Assembly: GCA_032622095.1 (NCBI GenBank)
Contig: CP136063.1
Span: 179,409,956-179,473,955, forward strand
DNA: 64,000 bases
From: Siphonodentalium dalli
Lineage: Eukaryota; Mollusca; Scaphopoda; Gadilida; Siphonodentaliidae
Direction of reading: 5' to 3'
The translations under genes were made by a program, and so were the position numbers. Under the pieces are notes generated by a model. That model saw nothing but the letters and a program-made list of their open reading frames with translations, searched no databases and was not told where the DNA came from. Below are positions 38,576 to 50,965 of the stretch, one piece after another. Within the stretch, counting starts at the first letter, position 1. Every line of letters starts with the position of its first letter.

Positions 38576-39891
38576 TACCTACTATATGGTGCTATCTAGA
38601 GTTAGGATAACATATTCTACATACATTAAATGCAATTACAAACATCTAGTAAAACCAGCCATCAATTAAAAAGCTTTGCAATAAACAGTTGAATTTGCTT
38701 GGCCTAACAATGTCCATGCACCATTATAATCCATGCCCAGTTAGTCCAATCATCCAATCCTCCATATTATCTGTTGATATCGCTCCAACAATCATGGTCT
38801 GACTAAAATCTCACAAAAGGAAAACATTGTAAAGATTTAACAAGACAGTCAATGACTGTGCGGTCGCACACCAGACTGTAAAGACAGAGAAGACTGGGAC
38901 TCTGACGAGTACAATAGTCAGTACTTGTCAAATCACTTTAAAACAAGTAGTTCTAAACAGGGACATATGTAGAGGGTATTCGTTGAAAGGTGGGAGGGGA
39001 TATGGGGGTGTCCTTGAAATTTCTAACTGCACAGCCCTCCCCTCCACCAAATAGATCATTGCTTATTACCTCCCAACTGGACAAAACTAAATTACAACTG
39101 GTACTTCAACTTCTTCAAGATCTCCAATTTATCAAAATATATTAAAAACTTACTGAGTATACCGGTATAACCATACTAACCGTGTTGTTGGAATACCGGC
39201 ATACTTGCTGGACAGAATTTCATGAAAAAGAAGATATTTTATTATACTGCTGCCATTCCAAGTATACATTGTTGATAGATATAACTTTAATCATGATCAA
39301 TAATATATGAAATTGAACAGTTGCAAATGTCGTGGCTCAATAAGGCACTTGAAAAGTTGGAAATATCTGCCTGGAAAATGTTTTGCTGTTTTCATGATTT
39401 AAATGAGGCCAACCCGATTTGACACTATAAAACTACAATTTGTATGTTTTCTATTTAAAGTGGCCAGGTTCATGTGAAATAACATTGAAGTCTGTAAAAC
39501 AACTATCAACAAGTACATGAAAAATAGATTGACGTTTTTATATATTTATTAATAACTTCTATTATGAGATTTCGCACGTCAATACCATTGCTATTTTAAA
39601 TATTACTGTTACAGTGGGAATTATCAATAAAAGTCCAATATAAAGTATTGAATAATATTCAGACTTAAATATTTTAACTTAGTACATGTTTAGCGATGTT
39701 TGTTGACAAATCACTGTAACAGTTTTCTTTACAAAACAATGTTTTCAACATGCAAAGTTTCGTTATTGGAGAACTATCAATAATGAATATAAGAACAAAT
39801 ATCTCCATTTTCTTCTCAGTGGTGATGTTTTACAGACTTATATATTTTTTGCACATTACCCACTGCGATTGCCTTGGGTTCATTTAACGCT

Positions 39892-40095
39892 TTCTATGCT
39901 AAATACTCATTGACGAGTAGTTATCCTGTATGAAATTTTCAGATAATAAGTTCAACAAACGACCATAGATCGTTTGTTGAACTTATTATCTGAACACTTC
40001 CCTCCAATAAATGGGACTCCTTCTGTACTTGTATTATCTGTCGCCGCTCGAAATACTTATTTTTCCCTGAAAACCCCTCAACTCATACATCAATA
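39892..40095. repeat. AT-rich dispersed repeat with 23-bp foldback (unit 1)
   Basis: Contains a 53-bp foldback at 39940-39992: arms cagataataagttcaacaa(acga) and the reverse complement, with a 7-base loop. Same family as the intron repeats at 6600 and 32985. Present in units 2 and 3 at about 48015 and 56278. Confidence 0.75.
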
Positions 40096-40639
40096 GCACT
40101 GTTAATCTTTTTTGTTCTAATAAATTATTCTATGATCATTATTTTTGGGTCCCCATTGAATAATTTGGAATTTGTAAGGAAATCCAAGAGGGCCAATGGA
40201 AAATGCATACAGATCACGCTCTAAATTTGAATATTCAATTAACAGTTTGAGCAATATTGACAAATTTTTCAGCCATTACTCGCGATAAGATCCAAATAAA
40301 AGTAATTTATATTTGAAAATATTGCTAATATCGGAAATTTCTATTGAAATTCCAAAAATGGTCACCAAAATTCAAAAATGGCGGCCGATTTGCAGGCGTC
40401 TCTACATCCAAAAATGAAGGTATGGTGACACCCTGTACTTGTGCAAAGTTTCATGCTTTGGTCACAAGAATTACTTAGAAAAATAGTCTTAACCTACTCC
40501 ACTATAGCTCAAGTTGAGTTAATACGACTGTGAATATAGATCTCCGTCCCAGTGAGAAGATATTTCCATGCCATGTTCGTATCTTGTTGAAGCCTCCAGA
40601 TAGAGGTGCATACACCAGGAGTGCATGCCAATGCAAGCA

Positions 40640-41150
40640 TCAATAAAAGTTCCAAAAACACTGTAGCTCAACTTGTGAAGAAGTTATTTTTTTGCTGAGC
40701 AATGAATAGAATGCTAAAGAAGGAAAGGTCCATATGAAGTTTGTTGGTGACCGGATGAGTGAATGAGGGATGTGTGTCAAACGATTTAGTCATGCAAATA
40801 GTAAAATCCAAGATGGCTGCAGGCGGCCATGTTTTTCATAGAAAATCGTTCAAATTCGACAGCTCCCATCTACAGGTGATCACAATTGTGTCGGCAAAAT
40901 TAAAAAAATGATCCGGCCATAAATACGGTCTGTAGTGTGTGCCGATGGATTCAAATTTGAAATACGAAATGACTGCTGGCGGCCATTTTGTTTTCATCAA
41001 AATTCCGGGAAAATTCGATAGCTCCCATTTATAGGTCACCCTGAAGATACATATGAAGTTTGGTGAAGATCGAATGAGGGATGAGGCTTGTATGGCTTGC
41101 CGAATGAAATTTTTGATGGACATGCAGACGTCCGCACATATGACGGACGC
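40640..41150. repeat. 'aagatggctgc' block, left copy (unit 1)
   Basis: Contains 'caagatggctgcaggcggcc', 'catagaaaatcgttcaaatt' and 'gaagtttggtgaagatcg', ending in a gacggacgccaaccc motif. A related block sits at 43090-43980. Direct, diverged tandem-type repeats; no protein is implied. Confidence 0.7.
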
Positions 41151-41678
41151 CAACCCATGGCAATTACATTGTGTATTCTGATAAAATACTTATTTGTGTA
41201 CGACTGTATAATGCATAGATCTTCAAGAATATATTGGCATATCCATGATCGCTTGTTCATTCGTCCCCTTGCCCGCAATCAGTGGGAAATTTGTTGTTTT
41301 TAGACATGTATCATAAGCATAATTTTCTTTCTACTTTTGGTCAAAATTTCGGTCTGAAATGGCAATCAGTTGGAAATTTTTCAACATTGGGGGGCAGGGT
41401 TGGCGCTGGACCAAAATTTTGTCTTGCCAAATTTTTTGCCAAATGAATTTTTTTTTTGCCAAATGAATTTTTTTTTGCCAAATTAAATCGAAGGTCAAAT
41501 TGGGAAAAATAAGGAAAATTAGCGTTTTTATCTTTATTCATATAAAACGTAAACAGACACAGGTAAAATGACAACAAATCAATATTAAATGTAAATAGAA
41601 GACACAATACATTTAGACAAGCAATTGTCAAATACTAGTTTATCACATAAACCTATAGTATGGTAATGCACATTAATA

Positions 41679-42553
41679 TTAAACATGAACAATTCTACGA
41701 GACTTAACATCAACCCACTTAAAAAATGCAGCAGCAAAATCAAACTCAGACACAGATGGTCCTTCGATAGAAATTTTCATTAGAGCATTGAGATAACGAA
41801 CAGACAATCGATTGCGCGATTTTGTTTTAACAATGTTTTGAATGGAGAAGGCTCGCTCGCAGTCGACTGTTGATACCGGAACACAGACTAGCCGTTCGGC
41901 AAACTGACCAACAATCGTGAACAGTTCCTTGTGTTTCAGGGCGCACTGACATCCATCATCGACGTCGTTGATGCTTTTCTTTGCTTTGATGAGTTAATCT
42001 CGTCGATTACATCGTCGTCAGTAGTTGTGTCGTTGATAAGCTTGGCAAACTGCACTAGTGTTGGCTGATGTTTTTTCATGGTTTTCTCTGTCGTTGTGAT
42101 GTCAAACAGTTTTGTCATAGCGATGAGCACGTCGGAATCGTTGTCTTCTGCGAAACGACTTTTCAAGTTCGCCACTAACTTCTTTGCAAAAGCAGTGGTC
42201 ACAGAAGAACTGTCCTTTCTCAACTTAGTGCCGTCTTTGATATTGTGGCCTGCCATCGGAAAACTATAGTCAAAATCGGAATCATCATCGTGCTGTGGAG
42301 TTTTCGGAATTTCGGAGAGGAACTGTTTTAGGGAGGGTCCAGGTGATTTTGAGTACTTCTCAATCTTAGTGACAGTCAATGGATTGATATCCGTGAAGTC
42401 TATTACTGAACACTGGAATAATTTGCAGAGGATAGAGCACTCCTTAAGAACATCCTTCAAGAAATGGGTCATGTAGATGAACTTATATGATGCTATGGTT
42501 TTATATAATCCAGTCGATTTGGCCGAAGAATCCTCGAATAGAACAGTTAACAA
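41679..42553 (-). pseudogene. hAT transposase C-terminal fragment, unit 1 (frameshifted)
   Basis: Minus-strand frame with the same sequence as the intact copy at 58094-58981. It begins MLTVLFEDSSAKSTGLYKTI. Relative to the other units, an 11-base piece is missing near 41991, so the frame goes out and stops early at 41936. The ending still encodes the hAT dimerisation motif in a shifted frame. Non-functional in this copy. Confidence 0.85.
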
Positions 42554-42555
42554 AC

Positions 42556-42606
42556 AAAATTACAACCTGACATCCCCCCAATGGGGGGATGTCAGGTTGT
42601 AATTTT
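42556..42606. repeat. Perfect 24-bp palindrome with 3-base loop (unit 1)
   Basis: aaaattacaacctgacatcc(cccc) is followed by loop aat and its exact complement. The same 51 bases occur at 50712-50762 and 58984-59034. It lies just upstream (minus strand) of the hAT frame, so it may be the remains of two facing element ends. Confidence 0.9.
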
Positions 42607-44225
42607 CAAACAATTGGAAAGTTTGTTTGGGGTACCAGTTGGAATGTTCCAACCAAATTAAGAGGGGGCAAAGCAAATTGTATTTCGCGAACATAAGAGT
42701 TTGGTATAGTTCAAGGTATGAGGGTGCAGTACATTGGGCATTTCAAGGTGGACACCCTGTCGTCCCCAGCTCCCCCAAACGGAGACCATCAATAGCCACG
42801 TCCCTGACCATCCATTATTAGCTTGACAAGTTTGTAAAATTGCGGGCAAGGGAGCAAATGAACAAGCGATCATGGATATGCCAACATATACGTGAAGATT
42901 TATGCAGTATACAGTCTTACATAAATCAGTATTTTAACAGAAAACAGAATGTAATTTACAGAAATCAGAATGTAATTGCCAATTAACAGGTGTTGTTGAA
43001 TTTATACCGCAGTATCAAGTAAACTGAAATGTCTAATAATTTAAACTTTGAAACACCCCACTAACACACGGTAATAATGAAAGTGTCAATGACATGTGCT
43101 GTAGGTCAACTTGGGAAGGAGTTTATTATTTGCTGAGCAATGATTAGAATGAGAAAGAAGGAAAGCTAGAAAGTTACAGTAAAGGTCTTATATTGTGTAG
43201 ATGAAATTATTTTAACAAATTAAAAAAATAATCGACGACTCCCATCTCAAGAAGAGGTCACCATGAAGATCCATATGGAGTATGGTGACGATCGGATGAA
43301 GGGTGTGGTCTGTTGGGTGCGTCAAACGATTTGATCATGCAAAGAGTAAAATCCAAGATGGCTGCCGACGGTCATGTTTTTCATCGAAAATTGTTCAAAT
43401 TCGATATGCCTGCATATTTTCAAAACAATTCTAAAATAAATGCGGGCTACAGCTTGTGTCATAATGGATTCAAATTTGAAATCCAAGATGGCTGATGGCG
43501 CCATGTTTTTTGACGCATTTCGGGGGGAAAATCGTTGGCTCCCATCTAACGGTCACTCCGAAGATCGGTATATGAAGTTTGGTGATGATCGCATGAGAGA
43601 TGTGACCTGTATGGTGTGCCAAAGGATTTAGTCATACAAAGAGTAAAATTCAAGATGGCTGCCGGCGGCCATGTGTTTCATCGAAAATCGATAAATTTGA
43701 TAGCTCTCACCTAGAGGTGATCCTAAACATGCCTGTACATTTTCAAGATATTTCTCCAATAAATGCGGGTTGCAGACAGTGCCGATGGATTCAAATTTGA
43801 AATCCAAAATGGCTGCTGGTGGCCATGTTTTTTAACGATTTTCGGAAAAAAATCGATGGCTCCCATCTAGAGATCACCCGAAGATCCATATGAAGTTTTG
43901 GTAATGGTCGAATGAGGGATGCGGCCTGTAGGGTGAGCCAAAGGAAATAGTTGATGGACGGACGGACTCCAACCCACATCAATAGCTCAAATTGTACAGA
44001 GTAAAGTTTAGCTAAAATTTAACCAAAGGGAGAGGTTGGTGGGAAATTGCGTGTTACCACATAGACACTTTATGAAAGGATGGATTGCGTCACGTGACAC
44101 CTCCTACAGTGAACCAGACCAAACTCTTATGTTCCAGAAATGACATTTGCACCCCCATTTTGGGTCGGAACTTTCCAACTGGTACCCCAAACAAACTTTC
44201 CAATTGTTGGACATTTACAACCTGA
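42592..44225. mobile_element. Inverted-repeat-bounded segment adjoining the hAT remnant (unit 1)
   Basis: Arms 42592-42705 and 44118-44225 are reverse complements with scattered differences ('caattggaaagtttgtttgg' and 'ggtaccagttggaa' on the left, their complements on the right, both ending at a 'gaacataagagtttgg' sequence). The enclosed ~1.4 kb contains the right 'aagatggctgc' block. No transposase seen in it. Confidence 0.6.
43090..43980. repeat. 'aagatggctgc' block, right copy (unit 1)
   Basis: Four diverged modules beginning near 43348, 43475, 43643 and 43795, each with a ggatcggatgaggg-like segment and 'gaagtttggtgatgatcg'. A gacggacgg run ends it near 43955-43970; units differ in the number of gacg steps (two, four, three in units 1 to 3). 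Confidence 0.7.
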
Positions 44226-45164
44226 TATTCGCCCTCCCAAAAGGTTGGGAAATTATGCTAATGTTACATGTCTAAAAACAACAAATTTCCCACTAATTGC
44301 TTTTCGAAAAATCAAACAATGAGCACAATTTTAACATAACAATTATGTTGTGTGAAATGTCTAACCAATGTTTTGAACATTTTTGGACACCCCCCCCCCC
44401 CACAACACATTTGCCACTAATATATTGTCTGGTCCCCTTACTATTAGATTCTCTTGCCCCTATAAATATTATACCATATAAGTCCGGGGGCAATAGGGGT
44501 GAACTAAAAATTCTCTGTTAAAGTTTTTTTTTCTATGGATTGTGATTCTGGGTGATGTGTGCATCAATTTCTAGGTGGTGTGGAGTACTCACCCTTGAGC
44601 ATTTTCCATAATTCAAGATGGCGTCCAACAAGGTCGCCATAGTATATAATATGAACTAAGTCAGTTTAATCTGTTTTATTGGAAAACATATTTCATGAAA
44701 TTACATTATACTTCTGTTCGTGGGTAAAATTGACACTGCATTAGAAAGATGGCTGCCAAAATGGCGACCGGAATTGAGAAAAATAGGAATTGTTTCACTC
44801 ATATATCTCCTATGTTTGTTTCTATTGTTTTGAACTGTTAGCAAATTGTGTCTCATTTTCTTATTATTCATATCCTATGATCAGCTTCTGTGTATTTATG
44901 TGTTGTTCATTTGGTCTCAGCCACTTGCAATCTCTGCAAAAAATATTTCAGAAAACCTGGTGTCAACATTCCCCGATAATTCAATATTGGTTCCTTGCCA
45001 TATTATAATGTGAAACCTTAAATGGTTACTTTTGTTTATGATGGCAGTCAAAATGGCGGTAAATTTATAGAAAATTATGTATTTCGTCCTTATTTCGTCC
45101 ACTGAATAATTGTCCGTGGGAAGAATGAATTTGAGTATTCAGCAGAGTTTGTCACCAGTGGATC

Positions 45165-45719
45165 TTACCGGTAGGACAGTGAATTATTACATTCCTGTTT
45201 TGAGACTATATTTGTGGCACTGAAATCTGCAAATTTCTTGGCTCGGATTTTTGTGCCCACCTTTTTTGGTTTAATTAAGCACTGAGTGTTTACAGCCGAC
45301 ACCTGCCCCTTATCCATCTTGTGAAAGAGCTCCAGCCTCTGGTCTTTCCTTCTTTCTTCGAGTGGTCTTATCTCGCAGTCATTCATCAGTTTGGCCATGT
45401 CCTTCGATTGGTAATTGCCGGTCATGAGCCGTACAGCTCCTCTCTGTATTCTCTCCAGGGCGTCGATGTTCTGCTGCTGGTGAGGATCCCACATGACGGC
45501 TGCGTATTCCATCGACGATCTTACGAGTGTCTCATACGCTACGCATTTACTCTTGAATGGTGCCTTCCTAAGGTTTCTTCTGATGAATCCGAGCGTGCTG
45601 TTAGCCTTCTTCGTGATCTTGTCTATATGTGGCAACCATTTCATATAGTTTGAGAGCATGACTCCAAGATATGGTGATTGAGTGACGCTTTGTATGATCT
45701 GGTTTCTGAGCTGGTACAT
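45165..45719 (-). pseudogene. LINE-type reverse transcriptase C-terminal fragment, unit 1
   Basis: Encodes 184 residues containing SPYLGVMLSNYMKWLPHIDK, KANSTLGFIRRNL, AYETLVRSSMEYAAVMWDP and ALERIQRGAVRLMTG. This is the conserved end of the reverse transcriptase open frame of jockey/CR1-type non-LTR retrotransposons. The catalytic core is missing, so it is a dead fragment although the frame is open. Confidence 0.88.
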
Positions 45720-46119
45720 GTAGGTCAGTTGGGAACAGTGATAATCACAGTAATACTGACAGTGATTTCAGATACTGACAGTGAATGAGTGATACTAGTA
45801 CAGTCCTCAAATTCGGTTGCTTAATTCAGATCTTCTGGGTCAATAATAATGACAATATTAAAAATCAGCTCTCAATTGGATCTTCGGTATCTGCTACAGG
45901 TACAGGATATAGTCCACCGTCCGTATATCATCGCAGTTTTCATGTTCAGGGTCACTTTCTGACGCGAAAATGTTCGAGAACATGCATTTTTTTTTTGGCA
46001 GGGGGGTATCCCATGTTGACGTCACGGAATTTCCAGTTTGGTAAATCAAACAAGATTCATGGTGGCGCTCCTAGCGTTAATTTGAGATTGGTGGCGACCC
46101 TAGCGTTTATTGGTTTAAG

Positions 46120-46790
46120 AATTGATCATTGGTTTGTAAACGGAAGTTATTAATTCGAGAAATGATCATTGGTTTGTAAACGGATGTTAATAATCTTCAA
46201 TTATTATTCATTGGTTTGACCGGAAATAGTAGATTTGTCTCTTATTGAATCCAGGAACGGCTATTGGTTTTGAAATAGATTCTATTGATTAAGAAAATAT
46301 ATCTATTAAAACGGAATTGTCTCTTATTGAATCCAAGGACTATTAGTTTGAAAATGGAGACTATTGGATATTGAAATATCTTTATTGATTACGAAAATAT
46401 GGCCATTGAAACGGAATGTACGTTTATTGAATATGCGCGAATCTTACTAATTGTGTGTTATTAGATATTAGTTGAACAGTGAACGCTATTAAATTAAAAT
46501 AGAACATTAATTTTGCATCGGTCAACATTGATTATGAATCTTTATCTATTAAAACGGAACTGTCTCTTATTGAATCCAAGAACGATTATTGGTTTGAAAA
46601 TAGAGACTATTTGGTTTGAATCTATATCTATTGAAACGGAATTGTCTCTTATAGAATCCAAGAACGACCATTGGTTTGAAAATGGAGACTATTTGGTTTG
46701 AATCTATATCTATTGAAACGGAATTGTCTCTTATAGAATCAAAGAACGACCATTGGTTTAAAAATGGAGACTATTGTTTTTACAAGCCAC
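46120..46790. repeat. Tandem repeat of about 82 bp (unit 1)
   Basis: 'tctatatctattgaaacgga' occurs at 46621 and again 82 bp later, and shorter degenerate units with 'acggaattgtctcttattga' and 'attggtttgaaaatggagac' run back to about 46120. Units become more regular toward the right. The same block is in unit 2 at about 54390-55055. Confidence 0.75.
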
Positions 46791-49700
46791 CATTAACTTT
46801 TATTTCATGTAATTTCCGACCGAATGGCTGCCCATAGTCCATGCACCATTATAATCCATGCCCAGTTAGTCCAATCATCCAATCCGCCATTTTATCTGTT
46901 GATATTGCTCCAACAATCATTGTCTGACAAAAATCTCACAAAAGGAAAACATTGTAAAGATTTAACAGACGGTCAATGACTGTGCGGTCGCTCACCAGAC
47001 TGTAAAGACAGAGAAGACTGGGACTCTGACGAGTACAATAGTTAGTACTTGTCAAATCACTTTAAAACAAGTAGTTCTAAACAGGGACATAGGTAGAGGG
47101 TATTCGTTGAAAGGTGGGAGGGGATATGGGGGTGTCCTTGAAATTTCTAACTGCACAGCCCCCCCTCCACCAAATAGATCATTGCTTATTACGTCCCAAC
47201 TGGACAAAACTAAATTAGAACTGGTACTTCAACTTCTTCAAGATCTCCAATTTATCAAAATATATTAAAAACTTACCGAGTATACCGGTATAACCATACT
47301 AACCGTGTTGTTGGAATACCGGCATACTTGCTGGACGGAATTTCATGAAAAAGAAGATATTTTATTATACGTACTGCTGCCATTCCAAGTATACATTGTT
47401 GATAGATATAACTTTAATCATGATCAATAATATATGAAATTGAACAGTTGCAAATGTCGTGGCTCAATAAGGCACTTGAAAAGTTGAAAATATCTGCCTG
47501 GAAAATGTTTTTCTGTTTTCATGATTTAAATGAGGCCAACCCGATTTGACACTATAAAACTACAATTTGTACGTTTTCTATTTAAAGTGGCCGGGTTCAT
47601 GTGAAATAACATTGAAGTCTGTAAAACAACTATCAACAAGTACATGAAAAATAGATTGACGTTTTTATATATTTATTAATAACTTCTATTATGAGATTTC
47701 GCACGTCAATACCATTGCTATTTTAAATATTACTGTTACAGTGGGAATTATCGATAAAAGTCCAATATAAAGTATTGAATAATATTCAGACTTAAATATT
47801 TTAACTTAGTACATGTTTAGCGATGTTTGTTGACAAATCACTGTAACAGTTTTCTTTACAAAACAATGTTTTCAACATGCAAAGTTTCGTTATTGGAGAA
47901 CTATCAATAATGAATATAAGAACAAATATCTCATTTTTTTCTCAGTGGTGATGTTTTACAGACTTATATATTTTTTGCACATTACCCACTGCGATTGCCT
48001 TGGGTTCATTTAACGCTTTCTATGCTAAATACTCATTGACGAGTAGTTATCCTGTATGAAATTTTCAGATAATAAGTTCAACAAACGACCATAGATCGTT
48101 TGTTGAACTTATTATCTGAACACTTCCCTCCAATAAATGGGACTCCTTCTGTACTTGTATTATCTGTCGCCGCTCGAAATACTTATTTTTCCCTGAAAAC
48201 CCCTCAACTCATACATCAATAGCACTGTTAATCTTTTTTGTTCTAATAAATTATTCTATGATCATTATTTTTGGGTCCCCATTGAATAATTTGGAATTTG
48301 TAAGGAATCCAAGAGGGCCAATGGAAAATGCATACAGATCACGCTCTAAATTTGAATATTCAATGAACAGTTTCAGCAATATTGACAAATTTTTCAGCCA
48401 TTACTCGCGATAAGATCCAAATAAAAGTAATTTATATTTGAAAATATTGCTAATATCGGAAATTTCTATTGAAATTCCAAAAATGGTCACCAAAATTCAA
48501 AATGGCGGCCGATTTGGAGGCGTCTCTACATCCAAAAATGAAGGTATGGTGACACCCTGTACTTGTGCAAAGTTTCATGCTTTGGTCACAAGAATTACTT
48601 AGAAAAATAGTCTTAACCTACTCCACATTAGCTCAAGTTGAGTTAATACGACTGTGAATATAGATCTCTGTCCCAGTGAGAAGATATTTCCATGCCATGT
48701 TCGTATCTTGTTGAAGCCTCCAGATAGAGGTGCATACACCATGAGTGCATGACAATGCAAGCATCAATAAAAGTTCCAATAACACTGTAGCTCAACTTGT
48801 GAAGAAGTAATTTTTTTGCTGAGCAATGAATAGAATGCTAAAGAAGGAAAGGTCCATATGAAGTTTGTTGGTGACCGGATGAGTGAATGAGGGATGTGTG
48901 TCAAACGATTTAGTCATGCAAATAGTAAAATCCAAGATGGCTGCAGGCGGCCATGTTTTTCATAGAAAATCGTTCAAATTCGACAGCTCCCATCTACAGG
49001 TGATCACAATTGTGTCGGCAAAATTAAAAAAATGATCCGGCCATAAATACGGTCTGTAGTGTGTGCCGATGGATTCAAATTTGAAATACGAAATGACTGC
49101 TGGCGGCCATTTTGTTTTCATCAAAATTCCGGGAAAATGCGATAGCTCCCATTTATAGGTCACCCTGAAGATACATATGAAGTTTGGTGAAGATCGAATG
49201 AGGGATGAGGCTTGTATGGCTTGCCGAATGAAATTTTTGATGGACATGCAGACGTCCACACATATGACGGACGCCAACCCATGACAATTACATTGTGTAT
49301 TCTGTTAAAATACTTATTTGTGTACGACTGTATAATGCATAGATCTTCAAGAATATATTGGCATATCCATGATCGCTTGTTCATTCGTCCCCTTGCCGCA
49401 ATCAGTGGGAAATTTGTTGTTTTTAGACATGTATCATAAGCATAATTTTCTTTCTACTTTTGGTCAACATTTCGGTCTGAAATGGCAATCAGTTGGAAAT
49501 TTTTCAACATTGGGGGGCAGGGTTGGGGCTGGACCAAAATTTTCTCTTGCCAAATTTTTTGCCAAATGAATTATTTTTTTGCCAAATGAATTTTTTTTTG
49601 CCCAAATGAATTTTTTTTTTGCCAAATTAAATCGAAGGTCAAATTGGGAAAAATAAGGAAAATTAGCGTTTTTATCTTTATTCATATAAAACGTAAACAG

Positions 49701-49822
49701 ACACAGGTAAAATGACAACAAATCAATATTAAATGTTAATAGAAGACACAATACATTTAGACAAGCAATTGTCAAATACTAGTTTATCACATAAACCTAT
49801 AGTATGGTAATGCACATTAATA

Positions 49823-50709
49823 TTAAACATGAACAATTCTACGAGACTTAACATCAACCCACTTAAAAAATGCAGCAGCAAAATCAAACTCAGACACAGA
49901 TGGTCCTTCGATAGAAATTTTCATTAGAGCATTGAGATAACGAACAGACAATCGATTGCGCGATTTTGTTTTAACAATGTTTTGAATGGAGAAGGCTCGC
50001 TCGCAGTCGACTGTTGATACGGGAACACAGACTAGCCGTTCGGCAAACTGACCAACAATCGTGAACAGTTCCTTGTGTTTCAGGGCGCACTGACATCCAT
50101 CATCGACGTCGTTGATGCTTTTCTTTGCTTTGATGAAGGATCGGAATGAGTTAATCTCGTCGATTACATCGTCGTCAGTAGTTGTGTCGTTGATAAGCTT
50201 GGCAAACTGCACTAGTGTTGGCTGATGTTTTTTCATGGTTTTCTCTGTCGTTGTGATGTCAAACAGTTTTGTCATAGCGATGAGCACGTCGGAATCGTTG
50301 TCTTCTGCGAAACGACTTTTCAAGTTCGCCACTAACTTCTTTGCAAAAGCAGTGGTCACAGAAGAACTGTCCTTTCTCAACTTAGTGCCGTCTTTATATT
50401 GTGGCCTGCCATCGGAAAACTATAGTCAAAATCGGAATCATCATCGTGCTGTGGAGTTTTCGGAATTTCGGAGAGGAACTGTTTTAGGGAGGGTCCAGGT
50501 GATTTTGAGTACTTCTCAATCTTAGTGACAGTCAATGGATTGATATCCGTGAAGTCTATTACTGAACACTGGAATAATTTGCAGAGGATAGAGCACTCCT
50601 TAAGAACATCCTTCAAGAAATGGGTCATGTAGATGAACTTATATGATGCTATGGTTTTATATAATCCAGTCGATTTGGCCGAAGAATCCTCGAATAGAAC
50701 AGTTAACAA
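49823..50709 (-). pseudogene. hAT transposase C-terminal fragment, unit 2 (frameshifted)
   Basis: Same sequence as unit 3, but one base is missing in the run near 50394 (gtctttatatt instead of gtctttgatatt). The frame is therefore split into a 110-codon piece (50377-50709) and a downstream 185-codon piece (49823-50380). The dimerisation motif VSTVDCERAFSIQN is intact in the second piece. Confidence 0.88.
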
Positions 50710-50764
50710 ACAAAATTACAACCTGACATCCCCCCAATGGGGGGATGTCAGGTTGTAATTTTCA

Positions 50765-50965
50765 AACAATTGGAAAGTTTGTTTGGGGTACCAGTTGGAA
50801 TGTTCCAACCAAATTAAGAGGGGGCAAAGCAAATTGTATTTCGCGAACATAGTTCAAGGTATGAAACAATTGGAAAGTTTGTTTGGGGTACCAGTTGGAA
50901 TGTTCCAACCAAATTAAGAGGGGGCAAAGCAAATTGTATTTCGCGAACATAAGAGTTTGGTATAG
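50765..50965. repeat. Local tandem duplication specific to unit 2
   Basis: The segment from 'aaacaattggaaagtttgtt' to 'aaattgtatttcgcgaacat' occurs at about 50764-50850 and again at 50863-50950, joined by 'agttcaaggtatg'. Units 1 and 3 have it once. It accounts for most of the extra length of unit 2. Confidence 0.85.

Larger units (their letters stand above)
41158..42981. mobile_element. hAT remnant bounded by inverted repeats (unit 1)
   Basis: Arms 41158-41278 and 42839-42981 are imperfect reverse complements (landmarks 'tggcatatccatgatcgctt', 'gttcatt', 'cccttgcccgcaat'). They enclose the transposase fragment on the minus strand and the 24-bp hairpin. A further inverted pair, 41281-41327 with 44247-44294, lies outside, so the structure is nested. 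Confidence 0.6.
38712..46836. repeat. 8.2-kb tandem array, unit 1 (8,125 bp)
   Basis: The unit opens gtccatgcaccattataatc and runs to the base before the same sequence at 46837. The repeat reads almost identically in units 2 and 3. Contents in order: AT-rich repeat with foldback (39892-40095), 'aagatggctgc' block (40640-41150), hAT fragment (41679-42553), 24-bp hairpin (42556-42606), a second 'aagatggctgc' block (43090-43980), a C-run near 44391, a reverse-transcriptase fragment (45165-45719), and an ~82-bp tandem repeat (46120-46790). Unit 1 has an 11-base deletion in the hAT frame. Confidence 0.9.

Noticed and set aside
46513-46701. 62-codon frame in the ~82-bp repeat
   Set aside because: Arises from the tandem repeat itself; the peptide repeats with the DNA period.
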